A stretch of DNA of 64,000 nt. Origin: Thuidium tamariscinum. Its lineage: Eukaryota > Streptophyta > Bryopsida > Hypnales > Thuidiaceae. Shown here piece after piece: positions 34,380 through 47,300 of this stretch. The DNA lies in contig OX344758.2 in NCBI GenBank assembly GCA_947034885.2, positions 21,045,067 to 21,109,066 on the forward strand, written 5' to 3'. Position 1 is the stretch's first letter. Each line of letters begins with the position of its first letter. A program made the position numbers and the translations under genes. The notes under the pieces are model-generated. The model saw nothing but the letters and a program-made list of their open reading frames with translations. It had not been told where the DNA came from and searched no databases.

Positions 34380-35000
34380 TGAGTAGAAATTACCCTCAAA
34401 AAGTTTATAATAAAGAATTAAATTTCTTTTTCATATAGATTATGTTTTCTTTTATGTGGGAAGCTTTTATTCATTCCATTTGGATTTATTATTCAAAAGT
34501 TATAAACGATCTTATCTTCCATTTCAAGCAATTAGAGCATCTTCTTGAAAAATGACTTGTAGGATTCTTTTTTGAGGTCAATTTTGACAATTTTTCAGAA
34601 ATAATTTTTTGTAAGGTTAAGATTTCTTACTAGAAAAATCTTGTTGTTGAGATTAGTGCGTTTCAATTTCATCTTAGACATTAGAAGAAATCTGAGGGCA
34701 TTTTAGGGCCATTTTGGGTTTGTTCCTGAAATGGCTCCCAATGCTGTTGGCCGCTATCAGGCAAGCTTTAATAAAAAAATTTAAAAAATTTAAAAAAAAA
34801 ATTTAGATCTTGAAATATGAAAATCATTCCAAAAAGAATTAATTACGTGGCAAGGTCACGACCATGTAGGATTCAAGTTCATAGGGCAGAAACTGCGTTC
34901 CCATAGTCCGGGAACCTGCAGTCTTCTAATGCCCTCAAATTTCAGCTAATGGCTATTGATAGTTTAGTTTTCCTTCCAATCTTGAACCTATTTCTATTTA
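34380..35000. repeat. Degraded dispersed repeat (also about 42870-43620 and 59290-60000)
   Basis: The three places share an ordered series of segments: CATTCCATTTGGATTA-like, then a GATCTT/TTTTAGGCAA-like stretch, then CTTGTACCTACTTTTACTTAA-like, and AGATTCTA(C)TGTT-like near the end. Heavily diverged; boundaries uncertain. Confidence 0.4.
34693..34937. mobile_element. MITE W3, 245 bp, related to W1 and W2
   Basis: Ends TGAGGGCATT and AATGCCCTCA are inverted repeats. Read on the minus strand it shares AGACTGCAGGTTCCC and GGGAACGCAGT with W1 and W2. No certain TSD. Confidence 0.55.
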
Positions 35001-36934
35001 ACAATTTTTTTATGAATGAAAACTAAGTGTTTTTTTGGAAAATCTCTTTTCAAGACTATTGATTCAATTTGTTGTGATAAAAAATTAGAAATTCAAAATC
35101 ATTAGAGAAAAATATGAAGATAAACTATAGTTAAAAAAACATATTTGTCCCATTAGCACATGTATAATGAAGCAACCATCTACCTTTCAAATTTTTCATG
35201 ATGTGTTGTACACTTACAAAGCTAAATCCACATGAAGCAAGACAATGCATTGCCTAAAAGGACTTCAATACACAATCATAACTATAACTCACAAATTGAC
35301 CTTCTGCATATTTTAGCCCCTAATTTTGTTTTTTATCATCTTGCCATTAACATTGTATCTACATTTCTAACTTTTATGCCATATTCAAAGGATACATTTT
35401 ACTATTTCATTTTTATTTTTATTTTTATTTTTATATCCATTGCATGAAATAAAGCACAAATATACTTACTTTGTATATATTCTAACATTTATCTTTATGT
35501 TCTATATATGGAAGCACTTTGAACTACTATATATAATATCAAATGTCCAAAAACTCAATTCTTTGTCTACCATGCAAATGGTTGAGTACTTCAGGGTTGA
35601 GTTCAAGTCATACTAGTTATTGATTGAAAAAAAATTTAGGCATCATTTAGCAAAAAGTAGGGATTGTCTATGTAGTTTATTTTAGCATCTTTGGCTTTTC
35701 ATTAATTGCAATTTTCTCTTATAGCCCATGCATGTGAGCATTTTTAACAATAATTAAGCTCGTATTGTAGATGAGCTTTAAATTCACTGAATTTTAGAAA
35801 ATTGCATTGAAAATTCATTTAAAAAAACTATAGAGTAGATGTTAATTAGAAGTTGGAATTGATTGTGAATTTGTAATTATTTATATTACATCCTTTCATT
35901 TCATTTTTTTTTCTTGATCTCAATTTAGATTTGATATATAAAAAGAAGATTGAGAAACTTCAAAAATCACTTCTAAAGTTTCAACACCCTTTCTATGAAA
36001 TATTATAATGTTTCGACATGTAAGTAAAATTGTTTTCTTTTGTTTAGTTGTATAATCCATAATAGTTCTAATTTGAATTTTTATAGTTACAATTTTTAAA
36101 AATTTGATAAAATTTATCTAAACTTGAACTAACTTCAAAAAGCTCAAAAAAGGTCTTGGGCTTTTAGAAACTAAGAAATAGTCTTTGCACATGATCACTT
36201 TGATGAAATTGAGGTAGCAATATATTTGTTATAATTTATGAGCAAAAATTTGCAAAATTTCTACAATGGATTTAAGTGTTAGTGGGTTATGACATTAACA
36301 AAATCTTTGAAAAATGCAATTGTTCTATTTGGAAATCTAGCAATTGAAAGTAGGGACTTTGAAATCCATCTAAGGTAATTAATTGCATCTAATTGAAATG
36401 CCTTCCTAAGATCCATCCCTAAAGATTCTTGTTGAAAATGAACAATTACTACTTACAAGACTCTAGGATTGCTATTGGATACATCTATTGCCAATACTTT
36501 AAAATGCTCATAGTTTATTCACCAAAATACTTAAGATGAAAGTATGTAATCTCTTGTAATTCCCAACAAAGATCCATCAAAACAACAAAAGATTAGGCAA
36601 TTTAATATTACCATAGGAACTATACTCAATTACTTTCCTTATTCAAATGCAATCAAGGTGAGCCCTCCCAAAATGCACCATTCGTTCGAACCTGCTATTG
36701 TTACTTTGGATAAATCTCCAAAATCAATATGTACCTATATGGAAGAAATGATTTTAGAACCTCTTAATTTCAAAAAAACTTTGATCTTTCTTGAATAACT
36801 TTTGTATGTGGTATCCAAATGTTACGATCTTTAGTGCATTGGAATCTCCTTTCACTAGCCAACAAAATAAGAAAATTTGATAAGTCTAGTAGCTGGGCAC
36901 AGTAGCCAAAAGTGTCTGTTTGTGTTTCAAGAAA

Positions 36935-37163
36935 TTAACCCTTGAAGGACAAACCGATGGCCGTGGAAATCATGCATTTTGATACCGTGTGACATCACCT
37001 ACTTTGAAAAAGCCAAATATATGTATTGGAAGTCAAAGTACTGTAGAAGATCTTTCCTTTCCACCCCCAATACCGAAGATGAAAAGTTGCATTTCTGTCC
37101 TGGAAGAAAAGATTCTTTGTCATTCAGCGACGCCAAACGTCCGTGGCGTCGTTCAAGGGTTAA
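36935..37163. mobile_element. TTAA-flanked element X2, piggyBac-like, in the methyltransferase promoter
   Basis: The 221-bp body 36939-37159 runs from CCCTTGAAGGAC to GTGGCGTCGTTCAAGGG, with TTAA at 36935-36938 and 37160-37163. Inverted, it is homologous to X1 (3490-3694), including GGGGTGGAAA and TTTGACTT. It ends about 140 bp before the candidate TATA box of the methyltransferase gene. Confidence 0.65.
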
Positions 37164-37301
37164 AAAAAGTGGCTGTTTGGGGAACCTTTCCAGAGTTTTT
37201 TGTTTTTTTTGAAACCAATGAAACGGAATTTCATTGCAAAGGGTGAAATACCAGAGTTTTTGAATTCCATGCAGCAGGTACCACTGAGTCAGCAGCAATG
37301 C

Positions 37302-37308
37302 TATAAAG
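37302..37308 (+). promoter_or_regulatory. Candidate TATA box of the methyltransferase gene
   Basis: TATAAAG, 260 bases before the ATG. The position is compatible with a leader of about 230 bases. Only a motif match. Confidence 0.3.
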
Positions 37309-37567
37309 ATAACCCCAATCCTCTGTGGTTTTGCACCATTCACAAACTTAGTTTCGCAGATTCACAGTTCCTCTCAACTTCGAACGTCCGCACCAAAATC
37401 CCGGTGCATCGCATTTTCACACATTCAAGGTACACTGAAATCGATTCCAAAACTTTGCAGACTTTCGAGAAGGACTTCATTAATGTCTCGAGCATCTCCT
37501 GAAAATCTGCCACTTTGAATGCCCAGTGAGCCATTTCGCAAGCTACAAGTTCTGTAAGTTGGGAACC

Positions 37568-40500
37568 ATGTCGACCACCATGTGTGCCAAAACGGGGACG
37601 ACGACTGCTCTTTCCCATCCTCGACCACTGCAATTCTGCAAACCTTCGTCTATGACACGCGTGTCTCCTTGGAAATCAGTGTTGCCATTGCAATTTGGAA
37701 ATACGAAGTTTGCAAGTAAGAAGAGCAACCGTGAATTGGCTGCTAGGGCCTCGTTCACCGCCTATCGAGATGTGGACTCGGTGAGCACACAATTGTTTGA
37801 TTGAAGGTGTTTGGAATTTGGCTGGTTTGACGATTGGGGACTGTGTTTAGCTGCACCGAAGGCTAACCCTAATTTTTTTGTTGTGACAGCAAAGGAAGGA
37901 CAGGGAAGCGCAAAACGGCACTCAGGAGCTTCTGTGTTGTCCTGTTTGCTTTCAACCTCTGTGGAGAGATGGTCCTGCTGGTTTTACTTTGTAAGGTCTT
38001 ATTTACGTGATCATTTATTCTTTCTTTGCATTAATTTTGGATTGAAAACTGACTGAAACAATCAATTAGTTTACATAAATGTATAGCATTGTTTGAGGTG
38101 TTCTATGAGTGCTCTCATCTTTGTTGTTGTTCATCGGGTTTTGGTTTGTATTCCATCAATATGATTGAAATGTGGTTTGCTATAGTATGCTACTTCTGCT
38201 TGCTTGCTCTCACACGTTTCAGAGGTTCTGTTAGTGAGTTATTGAAGGGATTGATGTCTGAGGGGTTTTATTTCACGATGCTAGATGTAGGAGGATGTGA
38301 GTTCAAGAAAGAGAATGTCTGCGAATTGGAGCATCTTGAATGTTCCGAGTCTTCCTTGAGTTAAGAGATGGGTCTAAGGTGTTAGGAGGAGCTCCTTCCA
38401 AGAATGTTGCTGGAACTGATATCCGGTTTGGGTATATGCAGGGATGCAATCAGAAGGTCGGGATTCTCTTGCAAGAGCTGCAGAAAGGGATTCTCCAACA
38501 AAGATGGGTACCTTGATCTCACCATTCTGGATGGGAGCAAGCTGTATGACGAAAATTTAACGACTGGTACTGAGTTTTTTAGGTATGAAATGTCTACTCC
38601 ACACATACTCCACACAGGAGCTGAGTGTTGGGCAGGGATAGTCAGAGCTCTCAACTTCAGCGCAAGATTTCCTTCTTTCTTTTCATTTTGCGTCTTTTCA
38701 TTTTTTAAATCCCTAGAATTTTGTCCTGAAAAGAGTAAACCCTGCGTAGAATTTCCAAATTGTTTATGACAATTACCTCTTGTTGCGTAATAGAAAGCTC
38801 ACACTCTTTGACACCCTTTTGGTAGAGCTGAAGGCTTGCACTCTGACACTCCCTTCGGTAGCTCAGCGAAAACAGACATTCTTCTCCATGTGACCATGGT
38901 CTAGGGTTCTCATTTGGCGGTTGGAGCTCATTAGGGGTCTCAGAGCTCTGAGCTTCTACTGTAATGTAAGATATCCCTGTTTCTTTCTATTGGGCCCCTC
39001 GTAATTCTGACTCTCAGAATCTTACCTTAAAAAATATTACCCACAACTCAGGGTTTCTAATTGCCATTGAGAATCGCCTTTGATTATAGAACAGAAAGCT
39101 CACACTCTGACACTACCTATGGACTTCTGTGAGCTATGTGTTCTTTAGGCAGAGAAGATTTTCAATGCCTCTCTTTGCGACTGTGTTTAGGTTCTCATTT
39201 GGAGGTTGGATCTTTGTGTTTCAGGAGTCCACTGGCGTCATTTGTGTATGAACGAGGGTGGCGAAATAGCTTCCCTGTTTTGGCGGATTTTCCAGGTCTT
39301 GATGCAGAGGTAATTGGTTTCAGCCTTCACGACTATTTATTCTACGCTTGTGCCAATGTCTCTGCCTCAATGTTTTGTTGCTCCCGTTCTCAGTTGCGGA
39401 CTTGCACCGTGTTCCCTCTTTTCTTGTGCATTTCAAAATTAAACTGTTTCAGAAGATGCTCTCAATTATGGCGCCTAATAAGTTCCTGAAACGGTCTAAT
39501 TCTACTGAATCTCTGTTTGCATCCTTTCTTTGCTAGATTTTCTGAGAACATGCATTGATTGTGAATGCATGTAGCTCAAGATGGCTCAAGAGTATTTCAA
39601 GCCAGTTGCAGGAGGTGTCCTCATTGACGTGAGCTGTGGAAGCGGCTTGTTCGCCAGACGTTTTGCTCAAACCGGAGACTATGCCGCTGTCATTGCGTCT
39701 GACTTTTCAGAGACTATGCTCCGTCAGGCTGATCAGTTCATCAAGCAAGATGCATCTTTAGTAACATCGTGAGTGACTTGGTATTAATTACTGAATACCC
39801 TCCCTGAAGTTCTACATTTTTTCCATTTTCGACTTTGCTTGGTTGCATTTACTCTTCTTGTGTGTATAATTGATCTCAGGAACATAGCCGTGGTAAGGGC
39901 AGATGTTGCCAGGCTACCATTTGCAACTGGGTCTATTGACGCAGTGCATGCGGGAGCGGCTCTCCATTGCTGGCCGTCTCCAGCAGCTGGGGTATGAGAA
40001 TTAAACGACCTTGCTTTAGTACAGTCTTGTTGCCATGGTTTAGGTAGAGGGCAATGTCTGCTTCCCTTTGAACATATGCAAGAGTGTGTTGTATAGAACT
40101 GTGGAGTGGTCTTTTGGTATAGGAGCCAAATCTGTTGAGATGAAATTTTTGTCTCTGTATTTATCTCTTGTGCAATTTCAAAATGAAAGGTTGTAGACCA
40201 CTATATCTAACGACGCCATTTCCATTCAATGATCGGTGGCCATGGACGTTTAGTCAAGTCATGCTTACACCTCTAGGTGATGAGTCGAAACCAACAGTAC
40301 GAAAAGATGAGTCGCTGTTGGTAACGTGGGTCAGTCTCAGAGATGGGATCAGTTCCCTAAATGTTTCAGAGTTGTGTACGAGATTTGGAAACAGAGGAAG
40401 ATTTGACTTGCACAACATCTGATTTGCATGTGTAGATGGCCGAGATAAGTCGCATCTTGAAGCCAGGTGGAATCTTCGTGGGCACTACCGTAGTGAACCC

Positions 40501-41309
40501 TTTCCAAATTATTGACTTTGGAAACAAAATCTTTCGGAAGGTGCGTCAGATTATCATCTTTCTCATTATTTGTATGGATTAGTATGGTTGGGAAATTATA
40601 GAGAAACCTACGTCTTATTTAGTGTTTTCGATACTGTTTCAGGAACTTTTAGACTACTTAAAAAAGAGAGTCTTCCCTATGATTGATGGGGACGTCTCTC
40701 AATGGTTACAATGATCGTACAGAGCGCCTCCACTTGATAAATAGGGAAGCCTCCTTGTAGTCATTGTGTTATATGAAAACCTTATGTTCTCGGAAATGAT
40801 TCTCTTTATAATGTCATAAAAGTCCTTGAAACAATATACTTTTAGTCATAAACCCTGTTGTTGGTCATCACCAATTTTTAGTATAGTAGGAGAATATAGC
40901 GTCCGCAAGTGGTGAATCAAAGTCCACCTCTCATTGAAGATGTTTGCTTCGGAAAAGCTGTCTCAATAGTCAATTGTTGTCGCTTCAAATGAATTATGTA
41001 GGAAGTTCCAGAGGTAGCAAAACATACCAATAGAAAGTAGAACCATGCGTTATAATTTCGAACATCAGCAATATGTTTGGAAAGTTGATAAAAATGGTGA
41101 TGAGCTTCCAAAATGGACTTTCTATTTTGGGTTAACACAAACCTTTTTGTGGACAGGCTTTCAAACGAGCACTTCTTGTAACGGCTCCTCTTCGATATTT
41201 TGAAGAGTCAGAGTTGGAAGAGCTCTGTGGGAGCTGTGGCCTTGTACAGTATGCTGAAATCCGACGGGGTAGATTCATCATGATCACGGCCAGAAGGAGC
41301 ACAAACTGA
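37568..41309 (+). CDS. Plastid UbiE-related SAM-dependent methyltransferase (8 exons, 367 aa)
   Basis: Exons: 37568-37780, 37890-37990, 38442-38582, 39225-39309, 39575-39768, 39880-39991, 40436-40540, 41157-41309. All introns are GT-AG and phases join exactly. ATG 37568 is the first in frame. Residues 1-70, rich in Ser/Thr/Lys/Arg and poor in acids, look like a plastid transit peptide. A zinc ribbon follows: C88-P-V-C91 and C115-K-S-C118. Class I methyltransferase fold: motif I VLIDVSCGSG (195-204), acidic ASDFSE (221-226), DAVHAGAALHCWPSP (265-279), then GGIFVGTT. Order and motifs match the Arabidopsis At1g78140/At2g41040 family (about 350 aa), proteins reported from plastoglobules and distantly related to UbiE quinone methyltransferases. 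The substrate is unknown. Intron 3 (38583-39224) has a small internal duplication around GAAAGCTCACACTCT. The gene appears intact. Confidence 0.92.
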
Positions 41310-44300
41310 TGAAGTGTGGTTAAGTCTCAGTTTTTGATTTGGAGGAGTGTTCTGATGTGTAGTGATTCTTACTGGAGCTCTTTCTTGTAGTATTGCTTGA
41401 ACAATGTTGATTTTCATTGCTTTTGTAAATTCATTGTGTACATGATTTTGTTCCTGAATATGATTAACCTTGGAAGGATGATTTTGACCTTGATAAATTG
41501 ATTTTTGTTTTAAATGTATTAAACTTCTATATTTTTGAGCCTCACAAAATTTGCTAATCCCCCCAACCAATATTCTAGGAAGTACCAATTAATATAGATT
41601 TTCATCACTAGATGCTTGAGCTAACCATAAGCATACTTGGGGTGATTTCAATAGCTTTACTTCTTACAATGGGCCTTGCTAAAGTGTTTGTAGTTGGTAT
41701 TATAACTAATGCTAAAAATTCTAGTTAAAAGTTAGAATAGAATAAGTTATGAGATAGAAATTTGTATACAAGAAATCTTGGGTAGGTTCCTACAAGATTA
41801 ATTTTAGTCACATGTATACAAAGTTTCAATACAAGATGTGAACAAATACTCCTTTGTTGGAATATGTTTTTTTGGTAATTGGATATCTACACCAATAGTT
41901 ATATTGCCTTGAATTTTTTGTAGCCAATTTGGTAGCTTCAAGCAAAATGTAAACACCTATTACAGTTTTGAAATTTGGTAGGTATATCACTTATATGATA
42001 AATGATATAAATGTTAAAAAAATAACCACTTGTATTGTAAAGTTTGTTGGCTCTATTGAACAAGGTAAAAAGAATACTTCTTCTTCTAACTTCAAACTGT
42101 ATAATCTTCCAAATTTATGTAGTTAATCTTTCAAATCGATGAAGTTAAATTTTGAAAAAAAAATTCCAGACATTTCTACAATAGTGAATAGTCTTGAGCA
42201 AATTTGTACTATTGAATTTTTTATTATTAAAAAGAAAATGTTTTTTTTCTTAGTGCCCTAAATAGTGGAAACTTTTCATAGTTTTTACCTAAAATGTCTT
42301 TTGGTCTTAAGAATTGTAATTATCTACAATATTGATGTCTTTAGTTTTTCTATGAGACTAAGATATAATGGATAGAATTTATATTATTGTAATCTTGAAA
42401 AATTGGAAAATATCTTCATTTCATCAACAATAAGGTTTCTTGGAGCCATATAAACAATAAATCTTGATTTGCATGTTGATGATAAGCATTTGACATTGAA
42501 AGAGACTCCAACTTTGAAATTACTTTACCACACCAAAAAAATGCTATGTGATAACAATTATATGTATTTCAAAGTTGGGATCAAATTTTCATTTGTTAGC
42601 ATACAAATACAAAGTACTTAACTTAAAAATGAAGTTTAAATGAGTATATTCACTTCAATGTTTTATACATTTCTAGCACTTCATAAATAATAAGTTCAAC
42701 ATAGTTTCATTACAAGTTTAAATGAGCATATTCACTTCAATGTTTTATACATTTCTAGCTCTTCATAAATAATATCAAGTTCAACATAGTTTCATTACAA
42801 AGTTTACAATTAAGAAGGATGTAGGATACATATACATATATACATGCCTTTGACAATAAGTTAACCCCTAAAGGAACTTTGACCCCCAAATATAATTGTT
42901 TTTTCAATTATTATCCAAGAAAAAAGATTATGCCTCCCTAAGTAAAAATAACTAACCTAGGTAGTAGAAAAAAATCACATGAAATGGAAATAAATTTAAG
43001 AAAATTAGCTTCTTATAGAAAATATTTTTATCTACATAGAAAGCTTTCATCATTCTATTTGGATTATTGGTGTGAATGAGAACAAAGAGTCTTGTTTCTT
43101 AGGCAACTCACATCATCTTCTCAAAAAGAAAAACTCAAGACTATTTGTTTTTGAACTCAACTTTCATAGCTTTTAATCCTAATGAAAAAAGGTCACTAGA
43201 ATTTAGAGTGTTTGCTAAAACAATCTCACCTTTTGTCTCAACTCTATCTTACTGTTATCAACAATTTAGGGTGTTCTTCCATCTTGTACATACTTCTACT
43301 TAACAATTTTTTCCAACAATACAAAAGCTTTCTACTTCACATTTCAACACTCTAATCTTGATACTCCTCTGAAAAGATTTTTTACCTCAAAATTCCATAG
43401 AGCAATTACCAAGTTAAGAGGATTCAAAATCTTACTAATTTAGTATGCTAAGAGAAATAAACAAAACATTATCTCTCCTTAAAACATTGATGTCTTGGAA
43501 CTTTGCAATTTAAAGTTTGGTAACCTTCAAGGCTGAATTTTCATAAAATTTCTTTCACACTTTGGCGTATTGGTTTAGTGCAAGATTCTACCGTTGGATT
43601 TGCAAAATAAACAAATTTTCGAATTGGCGTGGTCTGGGAAAGTTCTGTGGTGAAACACTGAAACAATAGATAGGACACACTTCTGTGTCCTCTCAATTCA
43701 CATAGTATTAAAAAATTTGATTTCAACAGATTGGCTCTTGTACTCAAAATGATCTCTCCACAGCTCTCTCCCCAAGGTCACATACTCGTTAAAATGCTTG
43801 ATGCAAAAACGAGCATAAATGGGCTACAAATGGGCTTTCCACCATGCCGACATTAGCAAACTTCCTTTCGGTACATGTATTGAAATTTTCTTTTGTTCGC
43901 CAACTCAAGTACACATGAATTTCATTCAAAATTTAACAACCCTGCGAACTTTGACATGTCTGAAAGCTTCTACAAATTTCACTAAACCTCAGGTTTCCTA
44001 CGGCGACCTATCTCATCACCCCAGTCCGAAGCAGGGCACGGGTCTAATTAACAACCCTCCTACACTAGTCACATTCAAATTGATTCGACGGGCTGTGAGG
44101 AAATCAAATGAGTTCATCCTCCGTTGCATCCAGCACGCGTCGACTGGAAAAATAAAATGCATAAAAATCAAGTACCTAACCAATCCTAAAACGTGTTCAA
44201 TCAAACTCTCCTAAGTTGTCAATGACTGTTGTAATTGCATGGGGCAGCACTATTCTGGAATAATCAACCTACTGTTTTATCATAATGTGCTCTTGAATGT

Positions 44301-44329
44301 CTAGAAGTCGCTTAGACTTTCGAATTCTC
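41310..44329. other. Intergenic DNA between the two convergent genes
   Basis: About 3 kb, AT-rich. Contains an 82/85-bp direct duplication, a TTAACCCCTAAAGG terminus-like sequence at 42861 without a visible partner, and a degraded dispersed repeat (about 42870-43620). The frame 43819-44214 (131 codons) has no recognisable motif and is not called. Confidence 0.5.
42632..42798. repeat. Direct tandem duplication, 82 and 85 bp
   Basis: Units 42632-42713 and 42714-42798 differ by a few substitutions and a 3-bp insertion (ATC). Confidence 0.9.
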
Positions 44330-47300
44330 TCACAGGAAGGATTTGGACTGCGATGAGAAACTGTTGTCGTCGTAGTCGTGCGTGTTGTAATTGCTGCTGG
44401 CTTTGCTGGAGTTCGTCAACGGGGGCTCATCTCCGAAAGCCGTGAGGTCAAGCTCGTACTGGCTATGCAAGTACACCACCGGCTTCTCGGAGGGAACAGG
44501 AGGGAGGGGACTGTCGCCTGTCAAAATCTGGCGAACGTTGCGCATGTTGGGCCTGATTTGGCACAAAAGTTTTTGGCACATCGATCACACATCAATTATA
44601 GCCGGTAAAACGAATTTAAACATGTCAAAAACATAGTTACATAGGTAATTTGAAAACTAGTGGCCTAAAAAATTTGTTGTTTTTGTAACTAAATCGTATC
44701 ACACATCATATCATTCTTGGAGGGCGTTAAAGGAGTTCGATGAATTCAGTTACTTGTTGAAAACCACCATTACCTGCAATTTGGATCAGGGTGACAGCAG
44801 AGGAGCCCCAGTAGAAGAGTTCGCTCAATCTGCCGGTTTAGTGAATCGTCCCTAATTTTGGCGTCCACGATGCAAAGGATGTCGTTGCCAGCGTGAGCTG
44901 TCCAGACACAATCCAGAAGCAGCATCTGCAAATAGGCAACTCACATACGCAGGGTCATGAAATTGGAATATATTAAACTTTCTTTTCATAAAATTATTAT
45001 GGATGTTGTCCAATTCGAAATATTACCTTGAAACATTGATTTAGTTTGTACAATGTTAATGGAAGGCTCCAAAAGCTGGGTACGGTAGTTGATCCTTGTT
45101 GTAATAACTAAAATCTTGTATGTTTCAGATTTTCAGACCATTCAAATTTCTTGCAAAGTTATGTAACTTCTAGAATCTTCTTATTGTCAGCAAGCTGGTC
45201 CTCACTTTTGTAGGAGAAAAATGAAACATCTATCATGTGATATAGCATAAGAATGTGCTGTAAGTCCTGAAGAACAGATCGAGCAGCAGTTCGCTTACCT
45301 GGGTTTCGCGGTCGACGTCTGTGGGTCGTCTCCCACAAATCATTTCCACAATGAGGATGCCAAACGCATAGACGTCCGTCTGCGTTGTGGCGCGTCCCGT
45401 GTGCGGCATCTCGGGTGCTATGTAGCCCATGGTCCCCGCCAGCATCGTCGTGGGCGCCATTTGGTCGTGATCGATGAGCCTGGCCAAGCCGAAATCCGCC
45501 AGACAGGCGTTGTAGTTGACGTCGAGCAGGACGTTTCCAGGCTTCAAGTCGCGGTGCAGGATGCACTGTCCAATTTCCTCGTGCAAGTACGCCAACGCAG
45601 CTGCGACGCCCGTCAAGATGTTGAACCGCGTGCCCCAGGGAAGCACGGTATTGGGAGCCTGCGTCACGAGTGAGAGAGAGGGACTGTTTAACACAAAGCT
45701 CTTTGATCGCCACACATCCAAACATCAGGGGAAAAAACACTTGAAAAAAACCCAGCCAGTATATTTAACCTCAAAGAGCTCAAATCACCAGAAGTGGCCA
45801 TTTCCATACTCAGGAATGCAAATGAATCATCATTCATGAAGGTCCAGAAAAGGGAGCAAAATATATCTAGAACAGAAAAAAAGTTCAATACCATATATTC
45901 TAGACCAGTCACTACAATTGAATTTGGATATATGGGAGGAGGTCCATAAACCGACCATCTAAGGGCTGGAACAGAATTTCGGGCAGGTCAAACATCTTGA
46001 AATATTTTTCAGAGAATTTTCCTTGAAAGATAGCTTGAATAGGCATCTAACCCAAGTCGTTTCATATTTTTTGGAGCTCTCTAGAATTAGTTATCAAATT
46101 CTGAAGTTGACAGGGCATAGGGCTCTAAAATGGTGCCCTAGCTAAAATGTACACTGTCAGTACACTGCTGAAGACTATGAAAATGCAACATGTACAAGTA
46201 CTGTACAGTTAAGATAGGGCACCATTTTAGAACCCGCTCCATTCAAGAGCCTCCTCCTATATTCGTTGAGAATACGTTTGGGTGCCATCAGGGTTTAGCA
46301 AGAACAAACGCATAAAAAGCTTTGCGGGCAAGAACGTGACGAATGAATTCATGACACAGTTTTGCGTTTAATAAGAGAGATAAAAGTCTCGCAAAAATCC
46401 ATCATGATCTGATATACAATTTTTCTATTATTGGTATGAAGTTATACTTAACCATGATAATGTAGCCAGATACAACACCCAAAAAAAAGGTGTACAAGTG
46501 GAAATCCATGACCTGAGACCATGTGACAAACATCAGAGGATCAAGTCAAAAAAACCCAGGTGCAGTACTTGAGCAGAATCCCCACTGACCTGCATTTCCT
46601 TCCGCAGCAACCCATCCAGGCTTCCATTGGGGAGATACTCGTAGACGAGACACAGCATTCCCTTTTCATTGCACCACCCTTGCAACTGCACCAAGTTCCG
46701 GTGCCGGATTTGGTTGATGATGGACACTTCGGCCTGAAACTCCTTTTCCGCCATCTCCCGTGACCGCTCGGCCTGAATCACCTTCACGGCCACCATAGCT
46801 CCGGAGTCCGGGAGAATGCCACGGTACACGGTTCCTGAACCTCCTTGACCTGCGCGCACAAGGAGGAGCAAGTGGAACAGAAGATTAGAATGACAACAGT
46901 ATTATAAAAACGCTCCCAAGGAGCTCCTAATGTTGTGCGTTATAATACGTTACAACTACAATATTAATGCCTTGCACATCCATAGTTCCTACAACATTCC
47001 AGTTTTGTTCTAAATGGTCTTTCCTTCTAGTGTACTGAAGAATCATAGTCATTAGGTGTTTACACGCAGGAGAGCTTCAGGTCCAATTTCATCAATTGAT
47101 AAAAATTGTAAGTAATCCATGGAGGAAATGCCAAGATGGAGTCAATTCAATTATTTATTGCTACAACTTGGCCGTGACAGCCACCTCTACGAAATTCCAC
47201 AACTTGACACTTTTCAGGGCACACAACCTGAAACGCATATCTACAGCAGTTTTCGTTTCCAGAGCTTTGAAAGTTCCGGACACAAAACTGTGCCAATTTA

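Larger units (their letters stand above)
30957..36934. other. AT-rich intergenic DNA
   Basis: No gene recognised in about 6 kb. Contains MITE W3, a degraded dispersed repeat (about 34380-35000) and a TTTTA-type low-complexity run at 35405-35435. Open frames are short and lack codon bias. Confidence 0.5.

Noticed and set aside
40643..40714. Alternative exon 8 of the methyltransferase
   Set aside because: It gives a short Lys-rich tail and stop, and would omit the conserved C-terminal strand region (SCGLVQY ... FIMITARR) supplied by the exon at 41157.
43819..44214. 131-codon + frame between the methyltransferase and lectin kinase genes
   Set aside because: No motif, no homology recognised, no codon bias, and no splice or start context.
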